64,000 nucleotides of DNA, taken from Comamonas testosteroni. Its GTDB lineage: Bacteria > Pseudomonadota > Gammaproteobacteria > Burkholderiales > Burkholderiaceae_C. The stretch lies in the NCBI RefSeq assembly GCF_003569915.1, contig NZ_KZ984452.1, positions 1 to 64,000 on the forward strand, written 5' to 3'. Positions 18,206 to 27,611 of the stretch are shown one piece after another (positions within the stretch are counted from its first letter, which is position 1; each line of letters opens with the position of its first letter). Under the pieces are notes generated by a model, which was not told the DNA's origin, made no database searches, and saw only the letters and a program-made list of their open reading frames with translations. Made by a program: the position numbers and the translations under genes.

Positions 18206-19030
18206 TCAGCTCTTGTCGCCAATCTTGAAATTGCGTGCCAGCGGGGTATTGCTCTTGGGGCCGAACCAGTCGTCATAGATCTTGCCGGCCTGGCCCTTGG
18301 CTTCCAGATCCTTGAGCGTGCTGTTGACCCAGTCGGTCAGCGCGGTCTCGCCCTTGGGGATGCCCACGCCTATGTAGTCGTTGGAGATGGTGAAGGCCGG
18401 CACCTCCCACTTGTCGCGCTCCTTGGCGTCCTTGATGGTGCCCAGCAGGCCCACCAGCTTGGGGCCGTCCTGCGCCAGAGCCTGCACATTGCCGTTGCGC
18501 AGGGCCGTGAAGGCGAACGGTGTGTCGTCAAACGCGACCAAGGTGGCTTGCGGGTATTTTTCGCGCAGCACGATTTCATTGGTCGTGCCCTTGTCCACGG
18601 CAATGCGCAGGCTGCTCAGCTGCTCTGCCGATGTCAGCTTGCCTTTGGGCGCGATGAACTGTGTGCCGGACGAGAAATACGGCACGCTGAAGTTCACCTG
18701 CTTGGCGCGTTCATCGGTGATGGTGAAGTTGGCCAGCACCAGATCGACCTTGCCCGACACCAGCAGCGGCACGCGGTTGGCCGGGTTGGTGGGAACGAGC
18801 TGCAGTTTCACGCCCAGCCGCTTGGCAAACTCCTGGGCGTAGTCCACATCCAGCCCCACGATCTGGCGCGACTTGGGGTCCACAAAGCCAAATGGCGGAT
18901 TGCCATCAAAGGCGGCCACGCGCAGCACACCGGCTTTTTTGATGTCCTGCAGGCGGTCAGCCCAGACGGAACCAGAGCTCAGCAAGGCAGCGCCTGCGGC
19001 GGCGACGGTGATCCACTTCGGGAATTGCAT
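18206..19030 (-). CDS. Amino-acid ABC transporter substrate-binding protein
   Basis: A 274-residue family-3 periplasmic solute-binding protein. The signal peptide is MQFPKWITVAAAGAALLSSG followed by SVWA-D. The mature protein begins with the usual GVLRVAAFDGNPPFGF and has GLDVDYAQEFAKRLG and the DLVLANFTITDERAKQVNFS hinge segment. The ATG at 19030 was chosen because it starts the signal peptide; a much longer open frame upstream adds no recognisable sequence. It is the first gene of the importer operon. Ligand specificity cannot be read from the sequence; the family suggests a polar amino acid. Confidence 0.9.
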   Translation of the reverse strand: MQFPKWITVAAAGAALLSSGSVWADRLQDIKKAGVLRVAAFDGNPPFGFVDPKSRQIVGLDVDYAQEFAKRLGVKLQLVPTNPANRVPLLVSGKVDLVLANFTITDERAKQVNFSVPYFSSGTQFIAPKGKLTSAEQLSSLRIAVDKGTTNEIVLREKYPQATLVAFDDTPFAFTALRNGNVQALAQDGPKLVGLLGTIKDAKERDKWEVPAFTISNDYIGVGIPKGETALTDWVNSTLKDLEAKGQAGKIYDDWFGPKSNTPLARNFKIGDKS

Positions 19031-19224
19031 AGAACGGAAATCTTTCAATGGTTGGGTATGAATAGCGCTGGTGTGGCCTGCCAAAGCGCGGGAACCGCAG
19101 CTTTGTGGCCTCAGGGAAAACCATTGTGAAAAAACCGTTTTATATGCGGAAGGAATGAATTCAATATTTGTTATTTGAAATTCATCTATGTAGCAATCGC
19201 CAGCCCGGAGGCTGGGCAGCACTT

Positions 19225-19641
19225 ATGCTCAGCGCCATGCAATTTGTGTTTGAAGATTCAGAAGTCGCCCGGCTGGAGTTGAGCCAGGGAGCCGCCCATG
19301 TGCTGACCGTGCATTTTTCTGCCGCGCGGGTGCTCGAAGGCACTGGCAAGAGCGGCAGCGGCGAAGGTGCGTGGATGCGCTTGCTACTGATTTGTAAGCT
19401 ATCAGCCCAAATAAATTCTGGACTGGAAGCCTCTGGAAGGCTTGAAGGCGGCTGCGTGCGTGTCGATGGTGCGCAGAGCTTGCGCACGCTGCCTGTACCT
19501 TATGAGATTCGCCAGCCGCTGAAGTCGGAACTGGTGCTGGAGCTGGAATTTGCGCGCGGCGAGCACCTGCGCCTGCACTGCCTGTCGCTTGAAATCAGAC
19601 CGGTGGCGGCGCAATGCGCCACCGAGTCTTTTCAGTGCTGA
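19225..19641 (+). CDS. Hypothetical protein with an internal repeat insertion
   Basis: 138 residues, not recognised. The N-terminal MQFVFEDSEVARLELSQGAA and the C-terminal ELEFARGEHLRLHCLSLEIR parts look like a folded beta-rich protein with normal codon use. The middle (about 19385-19435, LLLICKLSAQINSG) is AT-rich and carries a complete GATAGCT-N19-type repeat in frame. An alternative ATG lies at 19237. It is convergent with panC, 11 bases away. Confidence 0.6.
   Translation: MLSAMQFVFEDSEVARLELSQGAAHVLTVHFSAARVLEGTGKSGSGEGAWMRLLLICKLSAQINSGLEASGRLEGGCVRVDGAQSLRTLPVPYEIRQPLKSELVLELEFARGEHLRLHCLSLEIRPVAAQCATESFQC
19393..19424 (+). repeat. GATAGCT-N19 repeat inside a coding sequence
   Basis: GTAAGCT ends at 19400, then exactly 19 bases, then GGACT at 19420-19424 and GGAAGCC. 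It lies in frame within the hypothetical gene at 19225-19641. Confidence 0.7.
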
Positions 19642-19652
19642 AGCGGCTTGGC

Positions 19653-20501
19653 TTAGAACTCCAGATTGTCGATCAGCCGCGTACCGTTCGCTCCACCAAT
19701 GCGCGCTGCACCCAGTGCCACCAAGTCGCCAGAGGTCGCGTCCGCAGGCACATGCAGATCGCTGCGCTGACGCACGGTCAGATAGTCGGGCTCCCAGCCT
19801 TTGGCGCGCATGTCGGCCATGGCCGCTGCTTCCAGTTCGGCCAGATTGCCGCCCTGGCGCGCTGCATCGGCCAGAGTCTTGAGCGCTTGCGACAGCGCCA
19901 TGGCCTGTACGCGCTGCTCGTCGCTCAGGTAGCCGTTGCGTGAACTCAGCGCCAGGCCGCTGTCGGCGCGGGCCGTGCGGGCCGAGATGATTTCAATGGG
20001 CAGCGCAAACTGCTGCACCATGCGGCGAATCACCATCAGTTGCTGATAGTCCTTCTGCCCAAAGATCGCATAGCCGCCGCCCGTGGTGGCAAACACGGCC
20101 TGGAACAGCTTCATCACCACCGTGCACACGCCCGTGAAGAAGCCGGGGCGGAAGTGACCTTCCAGCATATCGGCCAGCACCGGGTCAGGCTGCACCTTGA
20201 AGGTCTGCGGCTCGGGGTAGAGGTCTTTTTCCTTGGGGGCGAAGACGATGTCGCAGCCTTCGGCCTTTAGCTTGGCGCAGTCCGCGTCGAATGTACGTGG
20301 GTAGCTATCAAAATCTTCATGTGGCAGAAACTGCAGACGGTTCACAAAGATGCTGGCAACGGTCACATCCCCATGCTGGCGCGCCAGCCGGATCAGGGAC
20401 AGATGGCCTTCATGCAGATTGCCCATGGTGGGCACAAAAGCAGGACGGCCGCGACCGGCCAGGGCTGCGCGCAGGTCGGCGATGGTGTGAACGATTTGCA
20501 T
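19653..20501 (-). CDS. panC: Pantothenate synthetase
   Basis: Joins pantoate and beta-alanine with ATP to give pantothenate (vitamin B5). 282 residues. The nucleotidyltransferase motif is H30-EG-H33 in MGNLHEGHLSLI. Other landmarks are FGQKDYQQLMVIRRMVQQF and LALSSRNGYLS. The ATG at 20501 begins MQIVHTIADLR as usual; upstream in-frame sequence belongs to the preceding gene region. It follows panB and a DUF2004-like gene on the same strand. panD is also in the window, at 30764-31144. Confidence 0.96.
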   Translation of the reverse strand: MQIVHTIADLRAALAGRGRPAFVPTMGNLHEGHLSLIRLARQHGDVTVASIFVNRLQFLPHEDFDSYPRTFDADCAKLKAEGCDIVFAPKEKDLYPEPQTFKVQPDPVLADMLEGHFRPGFFTGVCTVVMKLFQAVFATTGGGYAIFGQKDYQQLMVIRRMVQQFALPIEIISARTARADSGLALSSRNGYLSDEQRVQAMALSQALKTLADAARQGGNLAELEAAAMADMRAKGWEPDYLTVRQRSDLHVPADATSGDLVALGAARIGGANGTRLIDNLEF

Positions 20502-20512
20502 GATCTGACTCT

Positions 20513-21037
20513 TCAACTTTCCCAACTGATATCCATGATGCGGCCGTTCGCATCGCATTTGACGGCAAGAATCTGGTCGCAGCCTTCGGGGTCGATGCGG
20601 TAGTCCAGCACGATGGGCTCATCGTCATGGCTGCACCAGAGGCTGATATTTTCCAGCTGCATGGCGGCCACAAAGTCGGCGGCGGTTATTTCATCCTGAC
20701 CGGCAGCGCGGGCTTGTTCCAGCAGTTTTTGCACAGTGGGCAGTCCTTCGGAGTCTGCTTCAGCTGCCAGCTCCGTCAGGTCATCGATAAAGTCGCGCTC
20801 ACCCTCCAGATGCTTGACCAGCGCGGCGCGGGCCTGCTGATCGAGCTGCGGCAACTGAGCCAGCGTGGCGGCAAACTGGTCGAGCAAGGCTGCATCTAGC
20901 GAGCTTGCCGGATCGGCCCAGAGCCAGGTTTCAACCGACTGGCCGTTGAGGTTCTGCGGCACTTCCCAGATCACATCGGTGTCCTGCAGTTTTTCGAGGG
21001 ACAGCGGGCCAAAAAAGGAATGGGTGATGGTGTTCAT
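20513..21037 (-). CDS. DUF2004-like protein between panB and panC
   Basis: 174 residues, acidic, with no signal peptide or membrane helix. The C-terminal segment (DDEPIVLDYRIDPEGCDQIL, VKCDANGRIMDISWES) resembles DUF2004 proteins as I recall that family. A GAGGA ribosome-binding site precedes the ATG at 21037. It lies between panB (28 bases downstream of panB's stop) and panC (11 bases before panC), so it is almost certainly cotranscribed with the pantothenate genes. The function is unknown. Confidence 0.7.
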   Translation of the reverse strand: MNTITHSFFGPLSLEKLQDTDVIWEVPQNLNGQSVETWLWADPASSLDAALLDQFAATLAQLPQLDQQARAALVKHLEGERDFIDDLTELAAEADSEGLPTVQKLLEQARAAGQDEITAADFVAAMQLENISLWCSHDDEPIVLDYRIDPEGCDQILAVKCDANGRIMDISWES

Positions 21038-21065
21038 GGGAAGTCCTCAGGGTCTTAAAAACGCC

Positions 21066-21935
21066 TTACCAGGCGTGCAGCGCATTGTCGGGGAAGTTGC
21101 CGTTCTTGACGGCCTGCACATAGGCTTCCATCGCGCCTTTGACGCTGCCTGCATCGGCCATGAAGTTGTGCACAAACTTGGCCATCTTGCCCAGGTTCAC
21201 GCCCAGCATGTCGTGCAGCACCAGTACTTGCCCGGCTGTGCCATTGCCCGCGCCAATGCCGATGGTGTGGCAGTGGGTCAGCTCCTGCGTCAGCTTGGCG
21301 GACAGGGCGGCGGGCACCATCTCCAGCACCAGCATGCTGGCACCGGCGTCCTGCAGCTCCAGCGCATGCTGGCGCAAGGTGGCGGCGGCTTGCTCGTCCT
21401 TGCCCTGAACGCGGTAGCCGCCCAGCGCATGCACGGTCTGTGGCGTCAGGCCCAGGTGGGCGCAGACGGGCACGCCGCGATCAACCAGAAAGCGCACGGT
21501 AGGCGCAGTCCAGCCGCCACCTTCGAGCTTGACCATATGCGCGCCGGCCTGCATCAGCTCACAGGCGCTGCGCATGGCTTGTTCGGGGCTTTCGGCGTAG
21601 CTGCCATAAGGCATGTCGGCAATCACCCAGGCGGTGGCCTGGGCGCGGTGCAGGCCCCGCGCCACGCTGGCTGTGTGGTAGGCCATATCGGCCAGCGTTA
21701 CGCCCACGGTGCTGTGCAGCCCCTGGCAGACCATGCCCAGCGAGTCGCCGACCAGAATGCATTCCACGCCCGCAGCATCGGCCACGGCGGCAAAAGTGGC
21801 GTCGTAGGCCGTCAGCATGGTGATCTTTTCGCCCGCCTCACGCATCTGCGCCAGGCGCGGCAGGCTGATGGGGCGGCGCTGGGGCTGGGGCGAGGAGGGG
21901 GGAATCGTGCCGTAAGGCGTGCCGGAAGCAGTCAT
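21066..21935 (-). CDS. panB: 3-methyl-2-oxobutanoate hydroxymethyltransferase
   Basis: First committed step to pantoate, transferring a one-carbon unit from methylenetetrahydrofolate to ketoisovalerate. 289 residues. Metal- and substrate-binding motifs include [17 protein letters not shown] (D64), [13 protein letters not shown] and the [20 protein letters not shown] strand. An AGGAGACAC precedes the ATG at 21935. It heads the operon panB - DUF2004-like - panC. An imperfect hairpin (TTTGCCCGG / CCGGGGCAAA, about 21965-21993) lies in the leader. Confidence 0.96.
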   Translation of the reverse strand: MTASGTPYGTIPPSSPQPQRRPISLPRLAQMREAGEKITMLTAYDATFAAVADAAGVECILVGDSLGMVCQGLHSTVGVTLADMAYHTASVARGLHRAQATAWVIADMPYGSYAESPEQAMRSACELMQAGAHMVKLEGGGWTAPTVRFLVDRGVPVCAHLGLTPQTVHALGGYRVQGKDEQAAATLRQHALELQDAGASMLVLEMVPAALSAKLTQELTHCHTIGIGAGNGTAGQVLVLHDMLGVNLGKMAKFVHNFMADAGSVKGAMEAYVQAVKNGNFPDNALHAW

Positions 21936-22133
21936 GGTGTGTCTCCTGAATCGATGTACTTATGCTTTGCCCGGTTTTGAGCCGCCGGGGCAAATTGTTC
22001 GCGAGTCTATGCCATGCTGCGGTGCAGCGCAAAGTGCAGACAGACCATGCCGGGAAGGTGGGCAGGTACTATGCTGCGCAGCAGTCTTGGCATTTCGAAG
22101 CTCGTTCGGGACTTTTCATTCACGAGGTAGCTC

Positions 22134-22880
22134 ATGTTGATCGAAGCACAGGAACCCTCTCTAGAACTGGTGACGAGTCCCATCAGTGTTTCACGCATCG
22201 CCTGGCAGGGCTTGCGCAATGTCAGCCTGCTCGAATCTCTGTCCGATGAAAAACTCAGCCGGCTGGCCGCGCAATGCCAGTGGCAGAGGCTGGAGGCGGG
22301 CCAGATCCTGCATGGTCCCTATGTGGACAAGCGCATGTACATGCTGATTCAGGGCGAAATCAGCATAGGCAGCTATGCCAGCAATGGGCGGGGCATGATT
22401 CTGGGGCGTTTGCCAGCAGGGCACTTTTTTGGGGGGCTGGCGCCATCGAGCCCCATGCTCTGCGTGCCCGTGACGGTGGAGGCCAGCGAGAGCTGCCTGG
22501 TGGCTTCGCTGTCGAATGAAGATCTTGAAGCGCTGATCATGTCCGAGGTTCAGATCATGAGAGCGGTTCTGTCGCGCCTGAGCGAGCTGGCCGCAGTGCT
22601 GGCGCAGCGGGTGGTCAATCTCGGCACGCTGACGGTGCGCGGCAGGCTGCATGCGCATTTGCTGGATCAGGCGCAGCGCGTTGGCATCCATGGTGAAGAG
22701 GCGCTGCTGTCACCCGCCCCCCGGCAAAATGAGCTGGCTCTGCTTCTGGGTACCAGTCGCGAGGAGGTGGCCCGGGAGATGTCGCGGCTGGCGCGCCTTG
22801 GCCTGATCGCGCGTGAAGGCCGCAACCTGCGTATCTGCCATGTGGATGGGCTGCGTCTGCTGCTGGAAGAAGCTCGTTAA
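22134..22880 (+). CDS. Crp/Fnr-family transcriptional regulator
   Basis: 248 residues. The cyclic-nucleotide-binding-like beta-roll spans about 25-150 (LHGPYVDKRMYMLIQGEISI, PAGHFFGG), followed by a long dimer helix and a winged helix at about 170-245 (RQNELALLLGTSREEVAREM, SRLARLGLIAREGRNLRI). No four-cysteine FNR iron-sulfur signature is present. The ribosome-binding site CGAGG precedes the ATG. It stands alone between panB and a DUF4148 gene; the target is unknown. Confidence 0.88.
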   Translation: MLIEAQEPSLELVTSPISVSRIAWQGLRNVSLLESLSDEKLSRLAAQCQWQRLEAGQILHGPYVDKRMYMLIQGEISIGSYASNGRGMILGRLPAGHFFGGLAPSSPMLCVPVTVEASESCLVASLSNEDLEALIMSEVQIMRAVLSRLSELAAVLAQRVVNLGTLTVRGRLHAHLLDQAQRVGIHGEEALLSPAPRQNELALLLGTSREEVAREMSRLARLGLIAREGRNLRICHVDGLRLLLEEAR

Positions 22881-23000
22881 TTTTTCGCAATGTGGAATTG
22901 ATTTTTGCGTGAGAAAACGCACAGACCGGGTTTTCCCCGGGGTGCATAGTTCAGTCCATACCGCTTCGAGGCCTCGGCCTCATGACCGAAAGGATTGAAT

Positions 23001-23315
23001 ATGCGCTCTGCTACCCGTCTGTTTGCCGCCGTTGTTCTGACTGCCAGCGCTGCCGCTGCCATGGCCCAGGACCTCCCCCAAACCGCTGCTGCCACCCCTT
23101 CCAAGAGCCGTGCCGAAGTACTGGCCGATCTGGAAATGTTCCAGCGCGCCGGTCTGGGCTATCTGCCCGCTCCCACTGGCTATGTGGAATCCGAGCAAAG
23201 CGCCGAGTACCGCAAGGCCTATTCCGAATACCAGCGCCTGCTGGCCAGCCCTGCCTACACCGCAGCCGTGGCCAAGTACGAGTCGGGCTCTGCTTCCCGT
23301 CTGGCTGCCAAGTAA
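23001..23315 (+). CDS. DUF4148-type small periplasmic protein
   Basis: 104 residues with a clear signal peptide (MRSATRLFAAVVLTASAAAA ending MA-QD) and a mature part starting TPSKSRAEVLADLEMFQRAGL, the pattern of DUF4148 proteins common in Burkholderiales. The ATG at 23001 is chosen because AAAGGA lies six bases upstream. It is monocistronic and is followed by a strong terminator. The function is unknown. Confidence 0.8.
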   Translation: MRSATRLFAAVVLTASAAAAMAQDLPQTAAATPSKSRAEVLADLEMFQRAGLGYLPAPTGYVESEQSAEYRKAYSEYQRLLASPAYTAAVAKYESGSASRLAAK

Positions 23316-23364
23316 AGCCTGAGTTCTCTCTTAGCTGTCCATCAGAGACAGCCCATTGGTGGAT

Positions 23365-23401
23365 GCGCGCCGAAGGTGAAGGCCTTCAGCGCGCTTTTTT
23401 A
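23365..23401 (+). terminator. Intrinsic terminator after the DUF4148 gene
   Basis: A GCGCGC..GAAGG / CCTTC..GCGCGC stem with a single mismatch pair is followed by TTTTTT. Confidence 0.9.
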
Positions 23402-23418
23402 TTGGTGATCTCAATTTT

Positions 23419-23449
23419 GATAGCATCTAGCGTATATGAATCATAGGCT
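23419..23449 (+). repeat. GATAGCT-N19 repeat directly before pabB
   Basis: GATAGCA at 23419-23425, 19 bases, then AGGCT at 23445-23449, a variant of the GGACT box. It ends four bases before the pabB start. Confidence 0.6.
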
Positions 23450-23452
23450 TGA

Positions 23453-24646
23453 GTGCTGTTTGACTTGAAAACTACTCTTGATTTCGCCAATCCACACCAG
23501 CCAGGCTCCGGGCGGCTGCGCCACCGCTTTGGTGCGCCGCTGCACAGCTGGGCCGCCTACAGCCCGCAGGAAGTGCCTGCCGTGCTGAACGCCGTGCAGC
23601 AGGCTGCGGAGCAAGGCCTGTGGTGCGTGGGCTGGCTGGCGTATGAGGCCGCCAGCGCATTTGACCGCGCCTATGCCGATGCCGTGCACGCCCCGGCATC
23701 CGGTCAGCCGCTGGCCTGGTTTGGTGCGCACAGCTCTCCTTTGCCTGAGAGCGTGCAGCCCCAGGTGACGGCTCCTGCCGTGCACTGGCACAGCCCGCTG
23801 CAGCGCGCGCAGTTTGATGCCGCCATAGAGCGCATTCACGCCGCCATAGCAGGCGGGGACTGCTATCAAATCAATTACACAGCGGCTTTGCAGGCCCAGG
23901 TTTGCGCAGCAGATCAGGCCACGGAATCCGCACAGGCGCAGGCCTGGTTTGCGCGGCTGCAGCAGGCCCAGCCCGGCGGCTATGCGGCGCTGGTGGATGG
24001 TGGCGGCATGCAGGTCTTGTCGGTCTCGCCCGAGCTGTTTTTTGACTGGGATGGCGAGCAGATTCTCACGCGCCCCATGAAGGGCACGGCTCCGCGTGGC
24101 GCAACGCCCGAAGCCGATGCTCAGGCCGCGCAAGACCTGCGCAGCTCCCCCAAGGAGCGGGCCGAGAACGTGATGATTGTGGACCTGCTGCGCAACGACC
24201 TCTCGCGCATTGCCGTGCCGCACAGCGTGAAAGTGCCCAGCCTGTTTGAGCTGCAGGCACTGCCTGCCGTCTGGCAGATGACGTCCGATGTGGTGGCGCG
24301 GACACGCGCAGGTCTGCGGCTGGTCGATGTATTTGCGGCGCTGTTTCCCTGCGGCTCCATCACGGGCGCGCCCAAGCGTCAGGCCATGCGGTTGATCCGC
24401 GAGCTGGAGCCAGCACCGCGCGGCGTGTACTGCGGTGCGCTGGGCGTGGTGCGGCCCGGGCTTGCGGCGGGGCGCATTCACGCTACATTCAATGTGCCCA
24501 TACGGACCGTGGTGCATCAAAAAGAGAGGCTCAGCTGTGGCATTGGCAGCGGTATCACCGCCAGCGCTACGGCAGAGGGGGAATGGATGGAGTGGCAGCA
24601 CAAGCAGGTCTTTGCACAGTCGCTGTCGCAAGGTGAAAAGCCATGA
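23453..24646 (+). CDS. pabB: Aminodeoxychorismate synthase component I
   Basis: Converts chorismate and ammonia to 4-amino-4-deoxychorismate for folate. 397 residues, a chorismate-binding-domain protein shorter than E. coli PabB. Conserved blocks are GDCYQINYT, the RPMKGTAPRG loop, ERAENVMIVDLLRNDLSRI, PCGSITGAPK and the C-terminal GSGITASATAEGEW. The start is a GTG at 23453, directly after a dispersed repeat. It overlaps the following PabC-like gene by ATGA. Confidence 0.92.
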   Translation: MLFDLKTTLDFANPHQPGSGRLRHRFGAPLHSWAAYSPQEVPAVLNAVQQAAEQGLWCVGWLAYEAASAFDRAYADAVHAPASGQPLAWFGAHSSPLPESVQPQVTAPAVHWHSPLQRAQFDAAIERIHAAIAGGDCYQINYTAALQAQVCAADQATESAQAQAWFARLQQAQPGGYAALVDGGGMQVLSVSPELFFDWDGEQILTRPMKGTAPRGATPEADAQAAQDLRSSPKERAENVMIVDLLRNDLSRIAVPHSVKVPSLFELQALPAVWQMTSDVVARTRAGLRLVDVFAALFPCGSITGAPKRQAMRLIRELEPAPRGVYCGALGVVRPGLAAGRIHATFNVPIRTVVHQKERLSCGIGSGITASATAEGEWMEWQHKQVFAQSLSQGEKP

Positions 24647-25272
24647 ACACGAACTTTGAAATTCTCGAAACGCTGGCGCTCAAAAGCGGGCACTGGCAGA
24701 ACTGGCCGCTGCACTGGGCGCGGCTGCAGATCACGGCTCAGCATTTCCGCTATCCGCTGATGCAGATGCAACTGGAGAGCGATATGCAGCGCATTGCGCA
24801 GGAGCACGCGCGCGGCGACTGGCGCGTGCGGCTGGCCTTGCAGGTCAGCGGTGCGGTGCACATCACGGCAGAGCCTTTGCTGCCCACGCCGCAACCGGTG
24901 CAGCTGCAACTGGCGCGCCAGCCTGTGCCGAGCAGCGTGGCGCACAGCGACGCCGTGCGCTTCAAGACCTCGGTGCGGGCGCAATACGATGCTTACCGCC
25001 CGCGCAGCGATGCGGTCTTCGATGTGGTGCTCTACAACGAAAGCGGTGAAATCACCGAATGCACGCGCGGCAATATCGCCATGGAGATCGACGGGCGCTG
25101 GGTCACGCCGCCGCTGGCCTGCGGCCTGCTGCCCGGTGTGGGCCGTGCGCTGGCGCTGTCGCAAGGCGATGTGAGCGAGCGCGTGGTGCATGTGGATGAT
25201 CTGCCCAGTGTGACCGGCTGGGCCTTTATCAACAGTCTGCGCGGCTGGCTGAATGCCCGTTTGATTGCCTAG
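24643..25272 (+). CDS. pabC: Class IV aminotransferase-like protein, probable aminodeoxychorismate lyase
   Basis: 209 residues, fold-IV PLP family. The PLP lysine is K108 in RFKTSVRAQYD, followed by FDVVLYNESGEITECTRGNI and the CGLLPGVGR motif. It is coupled to pabB by a four-base overlap. That context supports release of pyruvate from 4-amino-4-deoxychorismate to give p-aminobenzoate. It is shorter than E. coli PabC because the N-terminal region is reduced. In many bacteria this domain is fused to PabB; here the two remain separate. Confidence 0.85.
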   Translation: MNTNFEILETLALKSGHWQNWPLHWARLQITAQHFRYPLMQMQLESDMQRIAQEHARGDWRVRLALQVSGAVHITAEPLLPTPQPVQLQLARQPVPSSVAHSDAVRFKTSVRAQYDAYRPRSDAVFDVVLYNESGEITECTRGNIAMEIDGRWVTPPLACGLLPGVGRALALSQGDVSERVVHVDDLPSVTGWAFINSLRGWLNARLIA

Positions 25273-25321
25273 CCCGTGTTTGCTATGGTGTAGAAAGTGC
25301 CAACCCACGGAGATTCGAATC

Positions 25322-25903
25322 ATGGAAGACGACGACTTTGATGCACTGTATCTGGACCTGATGCAAGAGTTTCTGGCCGGAGCCAAGCCCGTTCAGTGGC
25401 TGGCCGTTGTCACCTCCATGAATTACGACGGCAATGGCGCGCTGGTGGACTGGATCATCAAGCAGCCCAAGCTGGAGCCCGCCGTGGCCAAGGCGCTGTA
25501 CTGGTATCTGCAGCCCGGCTACTACCAGCACTACGCCACGCAGGACAAGGTGCCCAGCGTCAACCGCAAGGGCTGGGCGCGCGTGCAGACCCTCGCTCAG
25601 CGTTTTGAAGAAGGCAAACTGGCTCCCGCCACCATAGGCTGGGACCCGGCCAACGATCTGGCGTCCCCCACTGGCAACGACAAGCATCCGGGCTACGACT
25701 GGACCCGCGAAGCCGTCACGGGCAGCGAGGCCAAATGGGCGATTCCCGCCATCATGCTGCAGGCCGTGCCCGGCGAGCAGATCGATCTCTATGCCTATGT
25801 CGATGAGCATGGCTGGGAAGAAGGCATGCCGCCCCATGTGCAGGAGCAACTGAACGCCGCCATGGACGGTGATGACTCCGACCCGGAGGATGACGATCTG
25901 TGA
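25322..25903 (+). CDS. DUF4274-like protein
   Basis: 193 residues, very acidic at both ends (MEDDDFDA and GDDSDPEDDDL). The central segment NYDGNGALVDWIIKQPKLEP followed by AVAKALYWYLQPGYY matches the DUF4274 pattern as I recall it. The ATG at 25322 follows a GGAG site. No signal or membrane segment is seen. It stands downstream of the pabB-pabC pair on the same strand, 49 bases apart. The function is unknown. Confidence 0.7.
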   Translation: MEDDDFDALYLDLMQEFLAGAKPVQWLAVVTSMNYDGNGALVDWIIKQPKLEPAVAKALYWYLQPGYYQHYATQDKVPSVNRKGWARVQTLAQRFEEGKLAPATIGWDPANDLASPTGNDKHPGYDWTREAVTGSEAKWAIPAIMLQAVPGEQIDLYAYVDEHGWEEGMPPHVQEQLNAAMDGDDSDPEDDDL

Positions 25904-26108
25904 TGGAACTGCAGGTCCCTGGCGATGCTGGGCGTGCCAGGTCCGCAACGCTTGAGCCCATCTGACAGAGCTTGACGATTGCAGGTCAGCAGATTTGAAA
26001 CAAATTCATACAATCTGAGTCTTCTCTGAGATCAGCCCGCAAGCACTTGGGCCTGCGGCTTTTCATCTCTTGCTCTGTGAATCCAGTGCCCTGCGCACTG
26101 TGCTGTTG

Positions 26109-27611
26109 ATGTCTTCCCTTGCTTCGTCCCAGCTGCAGCCTCGGCCTGTAGCTTTTGCTTCGCCTTTGCGCGCCTCCAACCCGTCTTCTTACGCTACTCA
26201 GACTGCAGTGGCACGTCAGGCAGATTTGCTGACGCTGCTGCTGGTGCTCGCGTCCAGTGCCGTGGCCGTGCTCATAGGCGTAGTCATGACCACGGCGGTA
26301 TTGCCGCTGGTAGTCGGCGGCGTGATCAGTCTGCTGGCGCTGCTGGTGTTTAGCTTTGCGCGCGGCTCGGCTTTGACGCGCTATGCGCTGCCCCTGCTGC
26401 TCAGCGCCACGGTGGCACTGCATATTCAGGCATCCATGGGCATGCTGGAGTTTCACTTCGGCGTGTTCGTCACGCTGGCGCTGGTCATGGTCTACCGCAA
26501 CTGGCGCGTGGTGCTGGCCTGCGCGCTGCTGTTTGCCGTGCACCATGTGCTGTTTGACCGGCTCCAGGCCTGGGGTCTGGGCATGTACTGCCTGTCCGCG
26601 CCCAGCTTTGAGCGCGTGCTGCTGCACGCGGCCTTTGTCGTGCTGCAGACCGGCGTGGAGATTTTCATGATCTACCGCATGAACCAGGCGTTTGCCCAGG
26701 GTTATGAGCTGGACGCACTGGTGCAGCAGGTGGACCAGTTGAAGGCCATGGTGCTGGATGTCAGCGCCGCGCAGCCCCGCACCGAAGTGGCGCAGCGCCT
26801 GCAGCAGATGTTCTTGCGCGTGCATGACACGGTGGCCAAGGTCAAGGCCAGTGCCCATGAGATGCAGAGCGCAGCCCATGGCATTGCCGATGGCGGGCAC
26901 GAGCTGTCGGCCCGCAGCGAGCAGGCCCGCCAGAGCGTGGAGGAAACGGCTGCTGCCATTGCCGAGCTGCGCCACAGCGTGGCCAGCACGGCGCAACTGG
27001 CCCAGCAAGCCAGCCAGTCGGTGGGCAATGCTGCCGACACGGCCAGACAGGGCGCAGGCAGCGTCGACCAGCTGATGCAGGGCATGCACGATATTGAGCG
27101 CGGCTCTGCCGCCATTGCCGACATCGTGGGCGTGGTGGACTCTCTGGCGTTTCAGACCAATCTGCTGGCACTCAACGCGGCGGTGGAGGCCGCGCGCGCT
27201 GGCGAGCAAGGGCGCGGCTTTGCCGTGGTGGCCGAGGAAGTGCGCCGCCTGGCGCTGCGCAGCAGTGCCGCGGCCAAAGACATTCGCAGTCAGATCGATC
27301 AGTCCGGCAAAGCCGTGGCGGGCAGCGTGAAGTTCGGCGCTCAGGTGCAAAGCCTGATGCAGGGCTTTGAAGCACAGATCAGCGAGGCCGCGCAGCGCAT
27401 GGAAGGCATTGCCCAGGCCACGGTGCACCAGCACGAAGGCGTGGAGCAGATCGGGCAGGCCATTGCGCAGATCGAGGAAGTCACCACCCGCAATGCCGAG
27501 CTGGCCGAACAATCGCTGTCCGCTGCAGTCTGTTTGCAGGCAAATGCGCAGGAACTCATGGATGAATCTGCGGTATTTGCTACAAAATTTGATTCATTAG
27601 CAGCGCGTTGA
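26109..27611 (+). CDS. Methyl-accepting chemotaxis protein with membrane-embedded N-terminus
   Basis: 500 residues. The N-terminal 180 or so residues hold about six hydrophobic helices and no periplasmic sensor loop of useful size. The cytoplasmic signalling domain ends in the conserved hairpin tip [20 protein letters not shown] followed by [20 protein letters not shown] domain is not obvious. An upstream in-frame TTG at 26070 is less likely than the ATG at 26109. No C-terminal CheR-binding pentapeptide is visible. The membrane domain may itself sense a ligand or membrane state; the signal is unknown. Confidence 0.9.
   Translation: MSSLASSQLQPRPVAFASPLRASNPSSYATQTAVARQADLLTLLLVLASSAVAVLIGVVMTTAVLPLVVGGVISLLALLVFSFARGSALTRYALPLLLSATVALHIQASMGMLEFHFGVFVTLALVMVYRNWRVVLACALLFAVHHVLFDRLQAWGLGMYCLSAPSFERVLLHAAFVVLQTGVEIFMIYRMNQAFAQGYELDALVQQVDQLKAMVLDVSAAQPRTEVAQRLQQMFLRVHDTVAKVKASAHEMQSAAHGIADGGHELSARSEQARQSVEETAAAIAELRHSVASTAQLAQQASQSVGNAADTARQGAGSVDQLMQGMHDIERGSAAIADIVGVVDSLAFQTNLLALNAAVEAARAGEQGRGFAVVAEEVRRLALRSSAAAKDIRSQIDQSGKAVAGSVKFGAQVQSLMQGFEAQISEAAQRMEGIAQATVHQHEGVEQIGQAIAQIEEVTTRNAELAEQSLSAAVCLQANAQELMDESAVFATKFDSLAAR

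Noticed and set aside
20285..20325. GATAGCT, 19 bases, GGACT inside panC
   Set aside because: The spacing matches the dispersed repeat, but the encoded residues (DSYPRTF and the following DADC) are conserved in PanC, so the match is more likely coincidence than insertion.
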